Both the position numbers and the translations under genes were made by a program. Below, piece by piece: positions 18,142-26,554 of a stretch of DNA of 64,000 bases; within the stretch, counting starts at the first letter, position 1, and every line of letters begins with the position of its first letter. The DNA lies in assembly GCA_038246785.1 (NCBI GenBank), contig JBBRVP010000002.1, forward strand, positions 62,001 to 126,000. Direction: 5' to 3'. The stretch comes from JBBRVP01 sp038246785. Its GTDB lineage: Bacteria; Actinomycetota; Actinomycetes; Jiangellales; Jiangellaceae. The notes beneath the pieces are model-generated. The model saw nothing but the letters and a program-made list of their open reading frames with translations. It made no database searches and had not been told where the DNA came from.

Positions 18142-18169
18142 TACATAGCCGTCAATACCCGTCCGTCAA
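18142..18169 (-). promoter_or_regulatory. Promoter of whiB2 with -35 and -10 boxes
   Basis: On the minus strand TTGACG (18164-18169), a 16-base spacer and TATGTA (18142-18147) form the best sigma-70-type promoter in the window. The -10 box ends nine bases before the ATG, so the transcript is probably leaderless or nearly so. Confidence 0.7.
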
Positions 18170-18308
18170 GCGTTCGTCTGCTATTGGTCGAGCCGAGCGC
18201 GGGCGTGTCGGGCGCCTCACCTGGCGCCCGCACCCCGCCACCAGCGCCCCCAATGCCCCCCAAACCGGAATCGATCAAGGAGATATCCACGTCCGCGCAC
18301 GGAGTGGG

Positions 18309-19304
18309 TCACCCGCGCAGCGCGGGGAGCACCTCGCGGCCGAAGACCTCGATCCACTCCCGCTGGTTGCGGCCCACGTTGTGCAGGTAGACCCGGTCGA
18401 AGCCCAGGTCGACGAAGCGCTGGATGGCGGCGCGGTGCACGTCAGGGTCGGCCGAGACCACCATGCGGCCGGAGAAGTCCGCACGCCGCACCAGGCGGGC
18501 CATCGCGGCGAAGTCGTGCGGGGAGCGGATGTCGGCTTTGGGAAACGCCATCCCGCCATTGGGCCACTCGGTGAGCGCGTTGTCCCAGGCGGCCTCGTCG
18601 GTCGGCGCCCACGACAGGTGGAGCTGGAGCAGCTTGGGCATCGCATCGGGGTCCTTGCCGGCCTCGCGGGCCCCCTCGGCGAAGCGCGCGAACAGCCCCT
18701 CGATCTTCTCCACCGGCGCGCCCACGGTGATGATCCCGTCGGCGTGCCGGCCGGTGCGCTTGGCGTTCACCGGGCCGGCCGTGGCGACGAGCACCGGCGG
18801 CGCCTGCTCGGGCATCGTCCACAACCGGGTCGTCTCCAGCGTGAAATACCGGCCCGCGTGCCTGACGTCCCTGCCGGCCAGCGACGCGTCGAAGAGCTTG
18901 TTGATCACCTCGATCGCCTCGAACATCCGCAGCGACCGCTCGCCCGCCTCCGGCCAGTGCCCGCCGACGACGTGCTCGTTGAGAGCCTCCCCGGACCCGA
19001 CGCCGAGCCAGTAGCGGCCCGGGTACATCGCCTCGAGGGTGGCGCTGGCCTGGGCCACCAGGGCGGGGTGGAAGCGGAACGACGGGCAGGTGACCCCCGG
19101 CCCCAGGTCACCGCTCGTGCGCTCACCCAGGGCGGCAAGCACGCTCCACACGAACGACGCCTGCCCCTGCTGCGGCACCCAGGGCTGGAAGTGGTCGGCG
19201 ACCATCGCACCGGAGAAGCCGTGCTCCTCGGCGTACGCCGTGAGCTGCACCGCCTCGGTAGGAGCGAACTGCTCGAGCATCGTCGCGTAGCCGACCTGCA
19301 CCAT
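18309..19304 (-). CDS. LLM-class F420-dependent oxidoreductase (G6PDH-like)
   Basis: This 331-residue TIM-barrel protein of the luciferase-like F420 family resembles F420-dependent glucose-6-phosphate dehydrogenase: VGYATMLEQFAPTEAVQLTA, GAMVADHFQPWVPQQGQ, and the phosphate/F420 region GRYWLGVGSGEALNEHVVG. It would reduce or oxidise a small substrate using F420; the substrate is not certain, as many paralogues (TIGR03557 type) are not sugar dehydrogenases. It follows fbiB on the same strand with a 33-base gap, which suits an F420 enzyme. An imperfect -10-like CAGGAT lies just before the ATG. Confidence 0.88.
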   Translation of the reverse strand: MVQVGYATMLEQFAPTEAVQLTAYAEEHGFSGAMVADHFQPWVPQQGQASFVWSVLAALGERTSGDLGPGVTCPSFRFHPALVAQASATLEAMYPGRYWLGVGSGEALNEHVVGGHWPEAGERSLRMFEAIEVINKLFDASLAGRDVRHAGRYFTLETTRLWTMPEQAPPVLVATAGPVNAKRTGRHADGIITVGAPVEKIEGLFARFAEGAREAGKDPDAMPKLLQLHLSWAPTDEAAWDNALTEWPNGGMAFPKADIRSPHDFAAMARLVRRADFSGRMVVSADPDVHRAAIQRFVDLGFDRVYLHNVGRNQREWIEVFGREVLPALRG

Positions 19305-19337
19305 GCGGCGATCCTGCCACCCGGGTTGCCGGGCAGC

Positions 19338-20297
19338 TCATCGGTACGGCGGCAGCCCCTCGCCGGCGAGCGCGACCCGCAACAGCACCCTGGCCTCGGC
19401 GGCCCGGGCGTCCGAGCCCACGACCCGCACCAGGTCGCCGACCACCTCGACCACCACCCCGGGCAGCGCCGCGCGGACCGCCGCCGCCGCCTGCTCCGCG
19501 GCGTCCGGCGCCGGCGGCACGGCCGGCCGGCCGCTGCCGTACGCCCGCAGCGCGGCCCGCACCGCCTCCCGCGCGCCGAGGCCGAAACGGTCGCTCGCCG
19601 CCGCGCGGACGAGGGCCGCGGCGCCGGGCCCGTCGCCCTCACCGACGTACGCGTCCAAGCCCCGCACCAGCGCGGCCGGCACCCCGGCGGCTTTGGGCCG
19701 TACGAGCTCGCTCGCCGCCGCCACCTCGTCGGCGACGGCCACGACGGTGGCGCCGAGCCGGTGGCCGTACGCGTCGGTCGTGCCGCGCAGGTCGTCCAGC
19801 GCAGCGAGCCCGGCGCAGCCGACGGCGAGGTCGACCAGCCCCTCGCGCCAGGCCCGGCCCATGGTGTCGGTGAGCAGCACGCCCAGCCGATGGAGGCCGA
19901 GCCGGAGCAGCAGTGCTCGGCGCAGGGCCCGCGCCGAGGCGTCGGGGTCTTCGGGCAGCAGCACGAGCGTGCCCGGTTCGGTGTTGGACGCGTCGACGCC
20001 GGCGGCGGCGAGCACGAAGCCGTGTCTGGTCCGGGCCACCACCGTGCGGCCGGCCGGTCCCCACCACTCGGCGACGACGTCGCGGGCCTCCTCGTCGATG
20101 ACGAAGTCCCGGTCGACGCCGCGCCGCACCCGACCCTCGGCCTTGGCGACGACCTTGCTGGTGACCACGACGACGTCGCCCTCGCGGACGCCAGCCGCCC
20201 GCAGCGGTGCCACGAGCAGTTCGGCGAGATCGTCGCCTGGTCGTACGTCGGGCAGTCCGGCCAGCCCGACGACCTCGAGCCGGGGCGGGTGCGTCAC
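19338..20297 (-). CDS. fbiB: Coenzyme F420-0:L-glutamate ligase, lacking the FMN reductase domain
   Basis: This 319-residue protein adds glutamates to F420-0. The CofE domain spans residues about 8-235: DVVVVTSKVVAKAEGRV, NTEPGTLVLLPEDPDASARA, LLTDTMGRAWREGLVDLAVG and RLGATVVAVADEVAAASELV. Mycobacterial FbiB is about 450 residues and carries a C-terminal nitroreductase-like domain that reduces dehydro-F420-0. Here the C-terminus is only about 90 residues (ending AGEGLPPYR) without FMN-site motifs. The GTG at 20297 overlaps the fbiA stop by four bases (GTGA), which fixes the start. Confidence 0.9.
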   Translation of the reverse strand: MTHPPRLEVVGLAGLPDVRPGDDLAELLVAPLRAAGVREGDVVVVTSKVVAKAEGRVRRGVDRDFVIDEEARDVVAEWWGPAGRTVVARTRHGFVLAAAGVDASNTEPGTLVLLPEDPDASARALRRALLLRLGLHRLGVLLTDTMGRAWREGLVDLAVGCAGLAALDDLRGTTDAYGHRLGATVVAVADEVAAASELVRPKAAGVPAALVRGLDAYVGEGDGPGAAALVRAAASDRFGLGAREAVRAALRAYGSGRPAVPPAPDAAEQAAAAVRAALPGVVVEVVGDLVRVVGSDARAAEARVLLRVALAGEGLPPYR

Positions 20298-21280
20298 CGG
20301 CGCACGGCCGCGGCGAGCGCCAGCGCGGCGTCGGCCATCGCGGCTGCAGCGTCGACGTCGGGCATGAGCAGGGGTACGGCGCGACAGCGGATCCCGGCGG
20401 CCTCGACCTTCGCGACCGCGTCCGCGTCCGCGGTGTCGACGAGCCAGCCGTCCAGCAGACCGCCGAAGGAACGAGCCCCGTAGTGGTGGGCCACCGCCGC
20501 CGCGGAGGTCTCGACGCCCACGGCGGCGAGCACCTTGTCCGCGTACCCGCGCACCGGCGAGCCGCCCACGATCGGCGAGATACCGACCACCGGCGCCGGC
20601 GTCTCCCGCACCGCGGCCCGCACGCCGGGCACGGCAAGGATCGTGCCGATGGAGACCACCGGGTTGGACGGCGGAAGCAGCACGACGTCGGCGGTGGCAA
20701 GGGCCTCGAGCACCCCCGGCGCGGGCGTCGCCGCGGCGGCGCCCACCGGCACGATCTCGTACGCGCGAGGCTCGGCGTGCAAGCGCACCCAGTACTCCTG
20801 GAAGTGCACCGCGTGCCGCCCGCCGGCGCCGTCGTCGACGACCACGTGGGTCTCGACCTGGTCGTCGGTCATCGGCAGCAGGGCGACGCGCGGCGCCCAG
20901 CGCGTGCACAGCGCCGCGGTGACGGCCGAGAGCCGGTATCCGGCGGCGAGCATCTGGGTGCGCACCACGTGGGTCGCGATGTCGCGGTCGCCGAGGCGGA
21001 ACCACTGCGGGCTGACGCCGTACGCAGCGAGCTCGTCCTGCACGACGGAGTGCTCGTCCTCCCGTCCCCACCCCTGGGCTTCGTCGACGCCGCCGCCGAG
21101 GGTGTACATCACGGTGTCGAGGTCGGGACAGACGCGCAGGCCGAACAGCGTGATGTCGTCGGCGGTGTTGCCGATCACTGTGATCTCGTCCCGCGCGTGG
21201 CCGGAGCGGTCCAGGGCCGCGCGCAGGCCGCGCAGGAAGCGGGCGCCCCCGACTCCGCCCGCCAGCGCCGCGATCCGCAC
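20294..21280 (-). CDS. fbiA: 2-phospholactate/PEP transferase of F420 synthesis
   Basis: This 328-residue CofD/FbiA protein joins the activated three-carbon phosphate unit to the deazaflavin Fo, giving (dehydro-)F420-0. The conserved N-terminus IAALAGGVGGARFLRGLR, VIGNTADDITLFGLRVCPDLDTVMYTL-type segment (residues about 35-60), the LLPMTDDQVETHVV region and LLPPSNPVVSIGTILAVPG are all visible. The GTG start at 21280 follows a purine-rich AGACTGAGAGG. It is the first gene of fbiA-fbiB, followed by the F420-dependent oxidoreductase gene. Confidence 0.95.
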   Translation of the reverse strand: MRIAALAGGVGGARFLRGLRAALDRSGHARDEITVIGNTADDITLFGLRVCPDLDTVMYTLGGGVDEAQGWGREDEHSVVQDELAAYGVSPQWFRLGDRDIATHVVRTQMLAAGYRLSAVTAALCTRWAPRVALLPMTDDQVETHVVVDDGAGGRHAVHFQEYWVRLHAEPRAYEIVPVGAAAATPAPGVLEALATADVVLLPPSNPVVSIGTILAVPGVRAAVRETPAPVVGISPIVGGSPVRGYADKVLAAVGVETSAAAVAHHYGARSFGGLLDGWLVDTADADAVAKVEAAGIRCRAVPLLMPDVDAAAAMADAALALAAAVRR

Positions 21281-21310
21281 GCCTCTCAGTCTCCCGTACC
21301 GGCTGCGCGG

Positions 21311-22234
21311 TCAGATCGCGCGGTAGTCGCGCAGTGCCACCCGCGGGCCGCGCCGCTCGGGCCGCCGACCGGACAGCTCGCAGAGCTTGGTCACCCGGTA
21401 GCGGTGCCCGCGCCAGGGGTCGAGCTGCGCGAGCATGCCGGCGTCGTCGAGGTCGCGGCCGAGCAGCGCCCAGCCCACGATCCGCGGCAGGTGGTAGTCG
21501 CCCACCGACACCGCGTCGGGGTCGCCGTGGGCGCGCTGCATGATCTCCGCGACAGTCCATGCCCCGACCCCCGGCACCGACTGCAGCCTCCGGCGCGCCT
21601 CCGCGTACGGCAGCCCGGCCGTCTCCTCGAGCCGCTGCGCCAGCCGGGCAGCCCGCACGATCGCCTGCGATCGCTGCGGCCCGACCCCGGCCCGGTGCCA
21701 CTCCCAGGACGGGAGGAGCTGCCAGGTGCGCGCCGCCGGCGGGACGCGCATCCCCCCGGGCGCCGGACCGGGCGCCCGCTCCCCGAAGCGCAGCAGCAGC
21801 TCGCGCCACGACCGGCGGGCCTCCACGCCCGTCACCTTCTGCTCGAGCACCGTCGGCACCAGAGCCTCCATCACCAGGGTGGTGCGTCCCACCCGCCACG
21901 ACGAGTACCGGCGCCACAGCTCGCGCAGCACCGGGTGGTCGGGGTCGAAGCCGGTCGGGTCGTCGGCCGCGCCCAGCCACCCCGGCAGCGCGTCGAGGAC
22001 CCAGCCGGCCCCGGGTCCCCAGGCGCGGGCCGCCACAGCGCCGGCGCTCCGGTCAAGCCAGACCCGGACGCTGGCCGGGCCCGCCGGCGTCCGGCAGGCG
22101 CGCCAGATCGCGCCCCCCGGCTCGACACGGTAGGCCGGGTCCCCGGCGCCGCGGCGGTGCACCCCGAGCGTGCCGGCGAGGTCGAGTGGTCGCCCTGGCG
22201 ACCACTCGAGCCCCAGCGCCTCGTCGCCCGCCAC
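21311..22234 (-). CDS. HhH-GPD DNA glycosylase (3-methyladenine glycosylase-like)
   Basis: This 307-residue protein has a variable N-terminal half and a C-terminal helix-hairpin-helix plus GPD region: LVPTVLEQKVTGVEARRSW, LQSVPGVGAWTVAEIMQRA and DAVSVGDYHLPRIVGWAL, with the catalytic Asp in SVGDYHL. It probably removes alkylated or deaminated bases. The C-terminal LDPWRGHRYRVTKLC is typical of the AlkA-like actinobacterial group. The frame extends to 22990, but the GTG at 22234 lies six bases after GACAAT and keeps clear of the divergent gene at 22289. It lies just upstream of fbiA on the same strand. Confidence 0.88.
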   Translation of the reverse strand: MAGDEALGLEWSPGRPLDLAGTLGVHRRGAGDPAYRVEPGGAIWRACRTPAGPASVRVWLDRSAGAVAARAWGPGAGWVLDALPGWLGAADDPTGFDPDHPVLRELWRRYSSWRVGRTTLVMEALVPTVLEQKVTGVEARRSWRELLLRFGERAPGPAPGGMRVPPAARTWQLLPSWEWHRAGVGPQRSQAIVRAARLAQRLEETAGLPYAEARRRLQSVPGVGAWTVAEIMQRAHGDPDAVSVGDYHLPRIVGWALLGRDLDDAGMLAQLDPWRGHRYRVTKLCELSGRRPERRGPRVALRDYRAI

Positions 22235-22273
22235 CCGGACATTGTCCTCACCGCCGCGCAGACCGCGGCTGCC

Positions 22274-22279
22274 TACACT
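22274..22279 (+). promoter_or_regulatory. Candidate leaderless -10 box of the TIGR03089 gene
   Basis: TACACT ends nine bases before the ATG at 22289. No -35 box is visible. Confidence 0.4.
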
Positions 22280-22288
22280 GCGTCGCCG

Positions 22289-23062
22289 ATGCCCGCCCTG
22301 TCTCCCCGCCCGGCGCCCTCCGCCGCCAGCACACCGTCTGCCCTGCTGCGCGAGCGGGTGGCCGGCGACGGCGCCCGCCCCCTGCTGACGTTCTACGACG
22401 ACGCCTCCGGGGAACGCGTGGAGCTGTCGGCGACCACGTTCGACAACTGGGTGGCGAAGACTGCCAACCTGCTCCAGGACGAGCTCGGCGTCGGCGCGGG
22501 CTCGACCGTTGCCGTGGACCTCCCGACACACTGGCAGGCCTCGGTCTGGGTGCACGCCTGCTGGGCGGTCGGTGCCGTCGTCGACCCGGCCGCTACCGGC
22601 GCCGACGTGGTCGTGGCGGGCCCGAACGGCCTGCCCGCCGCGCTCGACTCGGGCGCGGCCGAGGTGGTGGCGGTCCCCCTGCGCCCGCTGGGCGGTCGCT
22701 GGGACGGTCCGCCGCCGTCCGGGGCACTCGACTACGCCGCCGCCGCGCCAGGTCAAGGCGACCGCTTCGTCGCCTGGGAGCCCCCGGCCCCCGCCGCACC
22801 CGCGCTGGTGGACTCCGGCGTGCTGCACACGCACGGAGGGCTCGTCGAGCTCGCCCGCGAGCGGGCCGCGGCGCTGGGTCTGCGACCGGGCGAGCGGATG
22901 CTTGCCGACGGCAGGCCGGCGAGCCTGCGCGGGGCGCTCGAGGCGCTGCTGCCGCTGGTGGTCGGCGGGTCCGTCGTCCTCGTCCGGCACGGTGCGCCCG
23001 GCACCGAACGAGACCGGGCCCGGTCGGCCGCGGAGCGGGTCAGCCGCGACCTCCGCCGCTGA
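22289..23062 (+). CDS. TIGR03089-type protein (truncated acyl-CoA-synthetase-like)
   Basis: This 257-residue protein resembles only the N-terminal part of AMP-forming acyl-CoA synthetases: PLLTFYDDASGERVELSATT, FDNWVAKTANLLQDELGVG and ASVWVHACWAVGAVVDPA. No ATP-binding P-loop (YTSGTTGxPKG type) or C-terminal lid is present, so it cannot be a complete ligase. It matches the actinobacterial TIGR03089 family, length about 230-260, of unknown function and often near wall-glycan genes (Rv3268-like). The start is the ATG at 22289, divergent from the DNA glycosylase. It converges on the SpoIID-like gene. Confidence 0.85.
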   Translation: MPALSPRPAPSAASTPSALLRERVAGDGARPLLTFYDDASGERVELSATTFDNWVAKTANLLQDELGVGAGSTVAVDLPTHWQASVWVHACWAVGAVVDPAATGADVVVAGPNGLPAALDSGAAEVVAVPLRPLGGRWDGPPPSGALDYAAAAPGQGDRFVAWEPPAPAAPALVDSGVLHTHGGLVELARERAAALGLRPGERMLADGRPASLRGALEALLPLVVGGSVVLVRHGAPGTERDRARSAAERVSRDLRR

Positions 23063-23074
23063 CCGGCCGGGCCG

Positions 23075-24406
23075 TCAGGCGCGGCTGCGGGCCACCCACC
23101 AGGTGGTGCGCAGGCCGGCGACGCGCCGGAACGTGCTTCCGCCGACCGCCACCGAGCCCGCGCTGCCCTCCAGCCGCACCGAGAGCACCCGCCCGCCCCA
23201 GTCACCCTTGCCGTCGCGTGCGGTCACGACGACCCGGCGCAGCGTGCCCACGCGGGGGAACGCCCGCTGCAGCGTCGAGGCCCGCACCGAGTCGGTCCAC
23301 TCGTGCGCGGTGCTCGGCACGACGCCGTCGTAGGGGTCGCGCTTGGACACCAGGTACGACGTCCCGCCGGCGATGCTCCAGCCGCCGTTGGACGCGCTGA
23401 ACATGGTGTTGGCGTAGCGCCCGGCCCGGTCGGTGAGCGCCACCCCGGCGGTCGCCCGGATGGCCGCGTCGGAGGCGGCGTACTCGTAGGACCGGATGAG
23501 GCGACCGCTGGACGTGTAGCGAGCCGTGCCGTTCCATACCTGGCACCAGGTGGTGCTGCAGATGTCGTAGCCGCCACGACCGCCGTGGTCGGCGGCGTAG
23601 CGCAGCGCGTAGGTGCGGGCGGCCGCGGACTGGGCCGCGAGCGCGGCGCCGTCCCAGCTCGCCGGCATCTCCGAAGGGACCACCGAGCGCAGGTAGGTTT
23701 CGAGGCGGACCAGCGCCACGGTGCGCAGGCCGGCGCTCGAGCCGTCGGCCGCGCCGCGCAGGGCCCCCCGTACCCGCATGATCGTGCCGTCCGGGAGCAC
23801 GAGGCGCAGGTCCGAGGCAAGGCGGCTGAGCGTGATGGTCCCGGGATGGTCGTAGTGGCCGCCGATCGGGTGCGCGAACCACATGGTGTCGCCTCGGGCG
23901 TTGCGGCCGTGGAAGCCGAGCCGGAACGAGCCGTCGCTGAGCCGCCGGATCCGCCAGGACGTCACGGTGTAGCCCCAGGCGGAGGTCGGCAGGGTCACGG
24001 TCGCGCCGGCCGTCGTGGCGCGCAGCCCGCTGGCGGGCAGCACGGTGACCCGGTCGTCGGTGTCGGCGCCGACCCAGACCCGCAGCGTCCGGTTCGAGGC
24101 CGTCGTGCGCCCTGCCGTCGGGTAGTAGAACGACAGGATCTGCCGCCACGTGAGGCCCTTCCGAGCGGCGCCGAACGCCCCCCACTGCGACATCCCGATG
24201 GCGTGCCCCCAGCCGTGCCCGGACAGCCGCAGCACGCTGTCCGAGGGGACCGGCAGCACCTCGGCGGCTGCGCCGACGGCCGAGGGCGCGGACACCGCCG
24301 AGGGAACGCCGACGGCGAGGGCCAGCCCGAGGACGGCGACCAGCCGGCCCGCCCCGCGGCGGGTGATGCTGCGGACCGGTGTGAGCGGCGGCTGAGGGAC
24401 CGGCAC
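23075..24406 (-). CDS. Secreted SpoIID/LytB-domain protein
   Basis: This 443-residue protein has a signal peptide (basic RRGAGR then a hydrophobic run to about residue 47). The SpoIID/LytB signature is seen in GHGWGHAIGMSQWGAFGAA and LTWRQILSFYYPT, followed by LRGAADGSSAGLRTVALVRLE and LRSVVPSEMPASWDGAALAAQ with AAARTYALRYA. In Bacillus SpoIID is a peptidoglycan lytic transglycosylase; actinobacterial homologues are presumed wall hydrolases or their stimulators. The GTG start at 24406 has a strong GGAGGTGG site. It is divergent from the CoA-transferase pair. Confidence 0.92.
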   Translation of the reverse strand: MPVPQPPLTPVRSITRRGAGRLVAVLGLALAVGVPSAVSAPSAVGAAAEVLPVPSDSVLRLSGHGWGHAIGMSQWGAFGAARKGLTWRQILSFYYPTAGRTTASNRTLRVWVGADTDDRVTVLPASGLRATTAGATVTLPTSAWGYTVTSWRIRRLSDGSFRLGFHGRNARGDTMWFAHPIGGHYDHPGTITLSRLASDLRLVLPDGTIMRVRGALRGAADGSSAGLRTVALVRLETYLRSVVPSEMPASWDGAALAAQSAAARTYALRYAADHGGRGGYDICSTTWCQVWNGTARYTSSGRLIRSYEYAASDAAIRATAGVALTDRAGRYANTMFSASNGGWSIAGGTSYLVSKRDPYDGVVPSTAHEWTDSVRASTLQRAFPRVGTLRRVVVTARDGKGDWGGRVLSVRLEGSAGSVAVGGSTFRRVAGLRTTWWVARSRA

Positions 24407-24646
24407 GGGACCACCTCCTGGCGGGTTGCTGCCCCGGACAGCGTGACGCGCTGTGCCCGCTCGGCAACAGCCCCGTACCCGGATCGTGATACTCCACGGC
24501 TGTAACTCGACTCACTCCGCTCACACTGGCAACCCGCCAGCCGCGCCCGGGCGCCCCGCAAGGTGGGTACTACGTTGGCGCCTGTCCGCACCGCACCGTC
24601 CGACCTGCACGCACCGGGTCGGCCCCGGACGAGGAGGTCCGCGCGC

Positions 24647-25456
24647 ATGGACAAGGTGGTCGGTTCGGCGGCGGAGGCGGTCGCCGACGTGGGCGACGGC
24701 GCGTCCCTGGCGGTGGGGGGCTTCGGGCTGTGCGGCAACCCGATGGAGCTGGTGCGCGCCCTTCACGACGCGGGCACCAGCGGACTGCACGTCGTGTCGA
24801 ACAACTGCGGGGTCGACGACTGGGGCCTGGGCATCCTGCTCGCCGACCGCCGCATCCACCGCATGACGAGCAGCTACGTCGGCGAGAACAAGGAGTTCGC
24901 CCGGCAGTTCCTGGCCGGTGAGCTCGAGGTGGAGCTCACCCCGCAGGGCACCCTGGCCGAGCGGCTGCGGGCCGGCGGCGTCGGCATCCCGGCGTTCTTC
25001 ACAGCGACCGGGGTAGGGACCTGGGTCGCCGAGGGCGGACTGCCGTGGCGCTACGACGGCTCCGGCGGCGTCGCCGCCGCCTCGCCGGTCAAGGAGACCC
25101 GCGAGTTCGCCGGACGCAGCTTCGTGCTGGAGGAGGCGATCACCACAGACTTCGCCCTCGTGCACGCCCGGCGCGGTGACCGGCACGGCAACCTCGTCTT
25201 CCACGAGAGCGCACGCAACTTCAACCCGCTCGCGGCCATGGCCGGGCGGGTGACGGTGGCCGAGGTGGAGGAGCTGGTCGAGCCCGGCGAGCTCGACCCC
25301 GACGCGGTGCACCTGCCGGGGATCTTCGTACAGCGCGTCGTCGTGACACCGGACCCCGAGAAGCGGATCGAGAAGCGCACGGTGCGGCCCCGCACCGAGG
25401 CGACGCCGGACGGCGTCACAGCGGGTGCCGCGGCCGGCGAGGAGGTGGGTTCCTGA
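24647..25456 (+). CDS. scoA: 3-oxoacid CoA-transferase subunit A
   Basis: This 269-residue alpha subunit transfers CoA from succinyl-CoA to acetoacetate or a related oxoacid. It shows the CoA-binding glycine motif ASLAVGGFGLCGNPMELV, SNNCGVDDWGLG, SSYVGENKEFARQFL and GTWVAEGG. The ATG at 24647 has a GAGGAGGT site; an upstream in-frame start at 24563 is less likely. The stop overlaps the start of subunit B (TGATG). The two subunits ScoA-ScoB are typical of ketone-body or branched-chain catabolism. Confidence 0.93.
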   Translation: MDKVVGSAAEAVADVGDGASLAVGGFGLCGNPMELVRALHDAGTSGLHVVSNNCGVDDWGLGILLADRRIHRMTSSYVGENKEFARQFLAGELEVELTPQGTLAERLRAGGVGIPAFFTATGVGTWVAEGGLPWRYDGSGGVAAASPVKETREFAGRSFVLEEAITTDFALVHARRGDRHGNLVFHESARNFNPLAAMAGRVTVAEVEELVEPGELDPDAVHLPGIFVQRVVVTPDPEKRIEKRTVRPRTEATPDGVTAGAAAGEEVGS

Positions 25457-26112
25457 TGGCGCTGACGAGGGAGCAGATGGCCGCCCGCGCCGCCCGGGAG
25501 CTGGGCGACGGCGCGTACGTCAACCTCGGCATCGGCCTGCCCACGCTGGTGCCCAACTACCTGCCCGCGGACGTGACGGTGGTGCTGCAGAGCGAGAACG
25601 GGATCCTCGGCGTCGGGCCCTACCCCTACGAAGACGAGGTCGACCCCGACCTCATCAACGCCGGCAAGGAGACCGTGACGGTCCAGCGCGGAGCCTCCTA
25701 CTTCGACTCGGCGCTGTCCTTCGGGATGATCCGCGGCGGCCACATCGACGCCGCGATCCTCGGCGCGATGCAGGTCTCGGCCCGCGGCGACCTGGCCAAC
25801 TGGATGATCCCCGGCAAGGTCGTCAAGGGGATGGGCGGCGCGATGGACCTCGTCCACGGTGCCAAACGGGTGATCGTGCTCATGGAGCACGTCGCCAAGG
25901 ACGGCTCGCACAAGATCGTCGAGGAGTGCACGCTGCCGCTGACCGGGCGCGGCGTGGTCCAGCGCGTGATCACAGACCTCGCGGTGGTCGACGTCGAGCC
26001 GGACGGGCTCGTCGTGCGGGAGCTCGCGCCCGGGGTGAGCCTGGACCAGGTGCGCGCCGGCACAGGTCCGCCGCTGCGGGTGGACGGCGACCCCGCGCCG
26101 ATGACCGGCTAG
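25456..26112 (+). CDS. scoB: 3-oxoacid CoA-transferase subunit B
   Basis: This 218-residue beta subunit carries the catalytic glutamate in QSENGILGVGPYPYE. YVNLGIGLPTLVPNYLP precedes it, and GMGGAMDLVHGAKRVIVLMEH follows. It forms the active enzyme with ScoA. Its TAG stop lies in CTAG, which also contains the stop of the convergent DUF1508 relic, so the two reading frames end at the same four bases. Confidence 0.95.
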   Translation: MALTREQMAARAARELGDGAYVNLGIGLPTLVPNYLPADVTVVLQSENGILGVGPYPYEDEVDPDLINAGKETVTVQRGASYFDSALSFGMIRGGHIDAAILGAMQVSARGDLANWMIPGKVVKGMGGAMDLVHGAKRVIVLMEHVAKDGSHKIVEECTLPLTGRGVVQRVITDLAVVDVEPDGLVVRELAPGVSLDQVRAGTGPPLRVDGDPAPMTG

Positions 26113-26293
26113 CCCTGCGTCGCCACCACCGGCGCGCCGGGGGCGTCGCGCTTGACCGCGGCGATGCCGTTCTCGGCGTTGGCGCGGCTGGAGTAGCCCT
26201 CACCCCCGGTGGCGATGGTCTGGCCGTTGGCAGCCTTCAGCCGCCAGCGGTACTCGCCCTGCTGTCGGTGTACAGCTCGAACTCGGCCGCCAT
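26109..26293 (-). pseudogene. DUF1508 (YegP-like) gene broken by a one-base frameshift
   Basis: On the minus strand the ATG at 26293, preceded by GGAGGAG, starts MAAEFELYTDSR. The rest of the family sequence, EYRWRLKAANGQTIATG, then GYSSRANAENGIAAVK and the end ATQG, is in a different frame down to the TAG at 26109. The span is 185 bases, one short of 62 codons, so a single base is missing around 26256-26266. Without it the frame stops after 18 codons. DUF1508 proteins are small cytoplasmic proteins of unknown function. This may be a true pseudogene or a sequencing error. Confidence 0.85.
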
Positions 26294-26424
26294 GCCCACT
26301 CCTCCGCGCTCACGTCTCCGCGTCGCCACCCGGACCCGGTGCTGGGAGCACCGTAGGGCCGGCGGCGGCCCGCGCGGTAGGGCTGGGCGCCCGGCGCGAC
26401 GGCGCCGGGGCGCGGCGGTCGCGT

Positions 26425-26433
26425 TGCTATGCT
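26425..26433 (+). promoter_or_regulatory. Extended -10 promoter of the glycan locus
   Basis: TGCTATGCT forms an extended -10 element (TGn plus TATGCT), leaving a leader of about 115 bases before the first glycosyltransferase of the envelope-glycan operon. The leader contains CCGATCCACGAC twice (about 26501-26527). No other gene occupies 26294-26554. Confidence 0.45.
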
Positions 26434-26554
26434 CGACCGCCGAGTCCCCCGGGCGGCCGGCCGCCGCGGACCTGCGCATCGCGCTCCGGCGCTCGAACCC
26501 GCCGATCCACGACCGCCGATCCACGACACCCACGAACCGGAGCGACCGACTCCC

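Noticed and set aside
24407..24646. Cyclic di-AMP riboswitch upstream of the SpoIID-like gene
   Set aside because: Such switches control wall hydrolases in actinobacteria, but the conserved motifs were not recognisable here.
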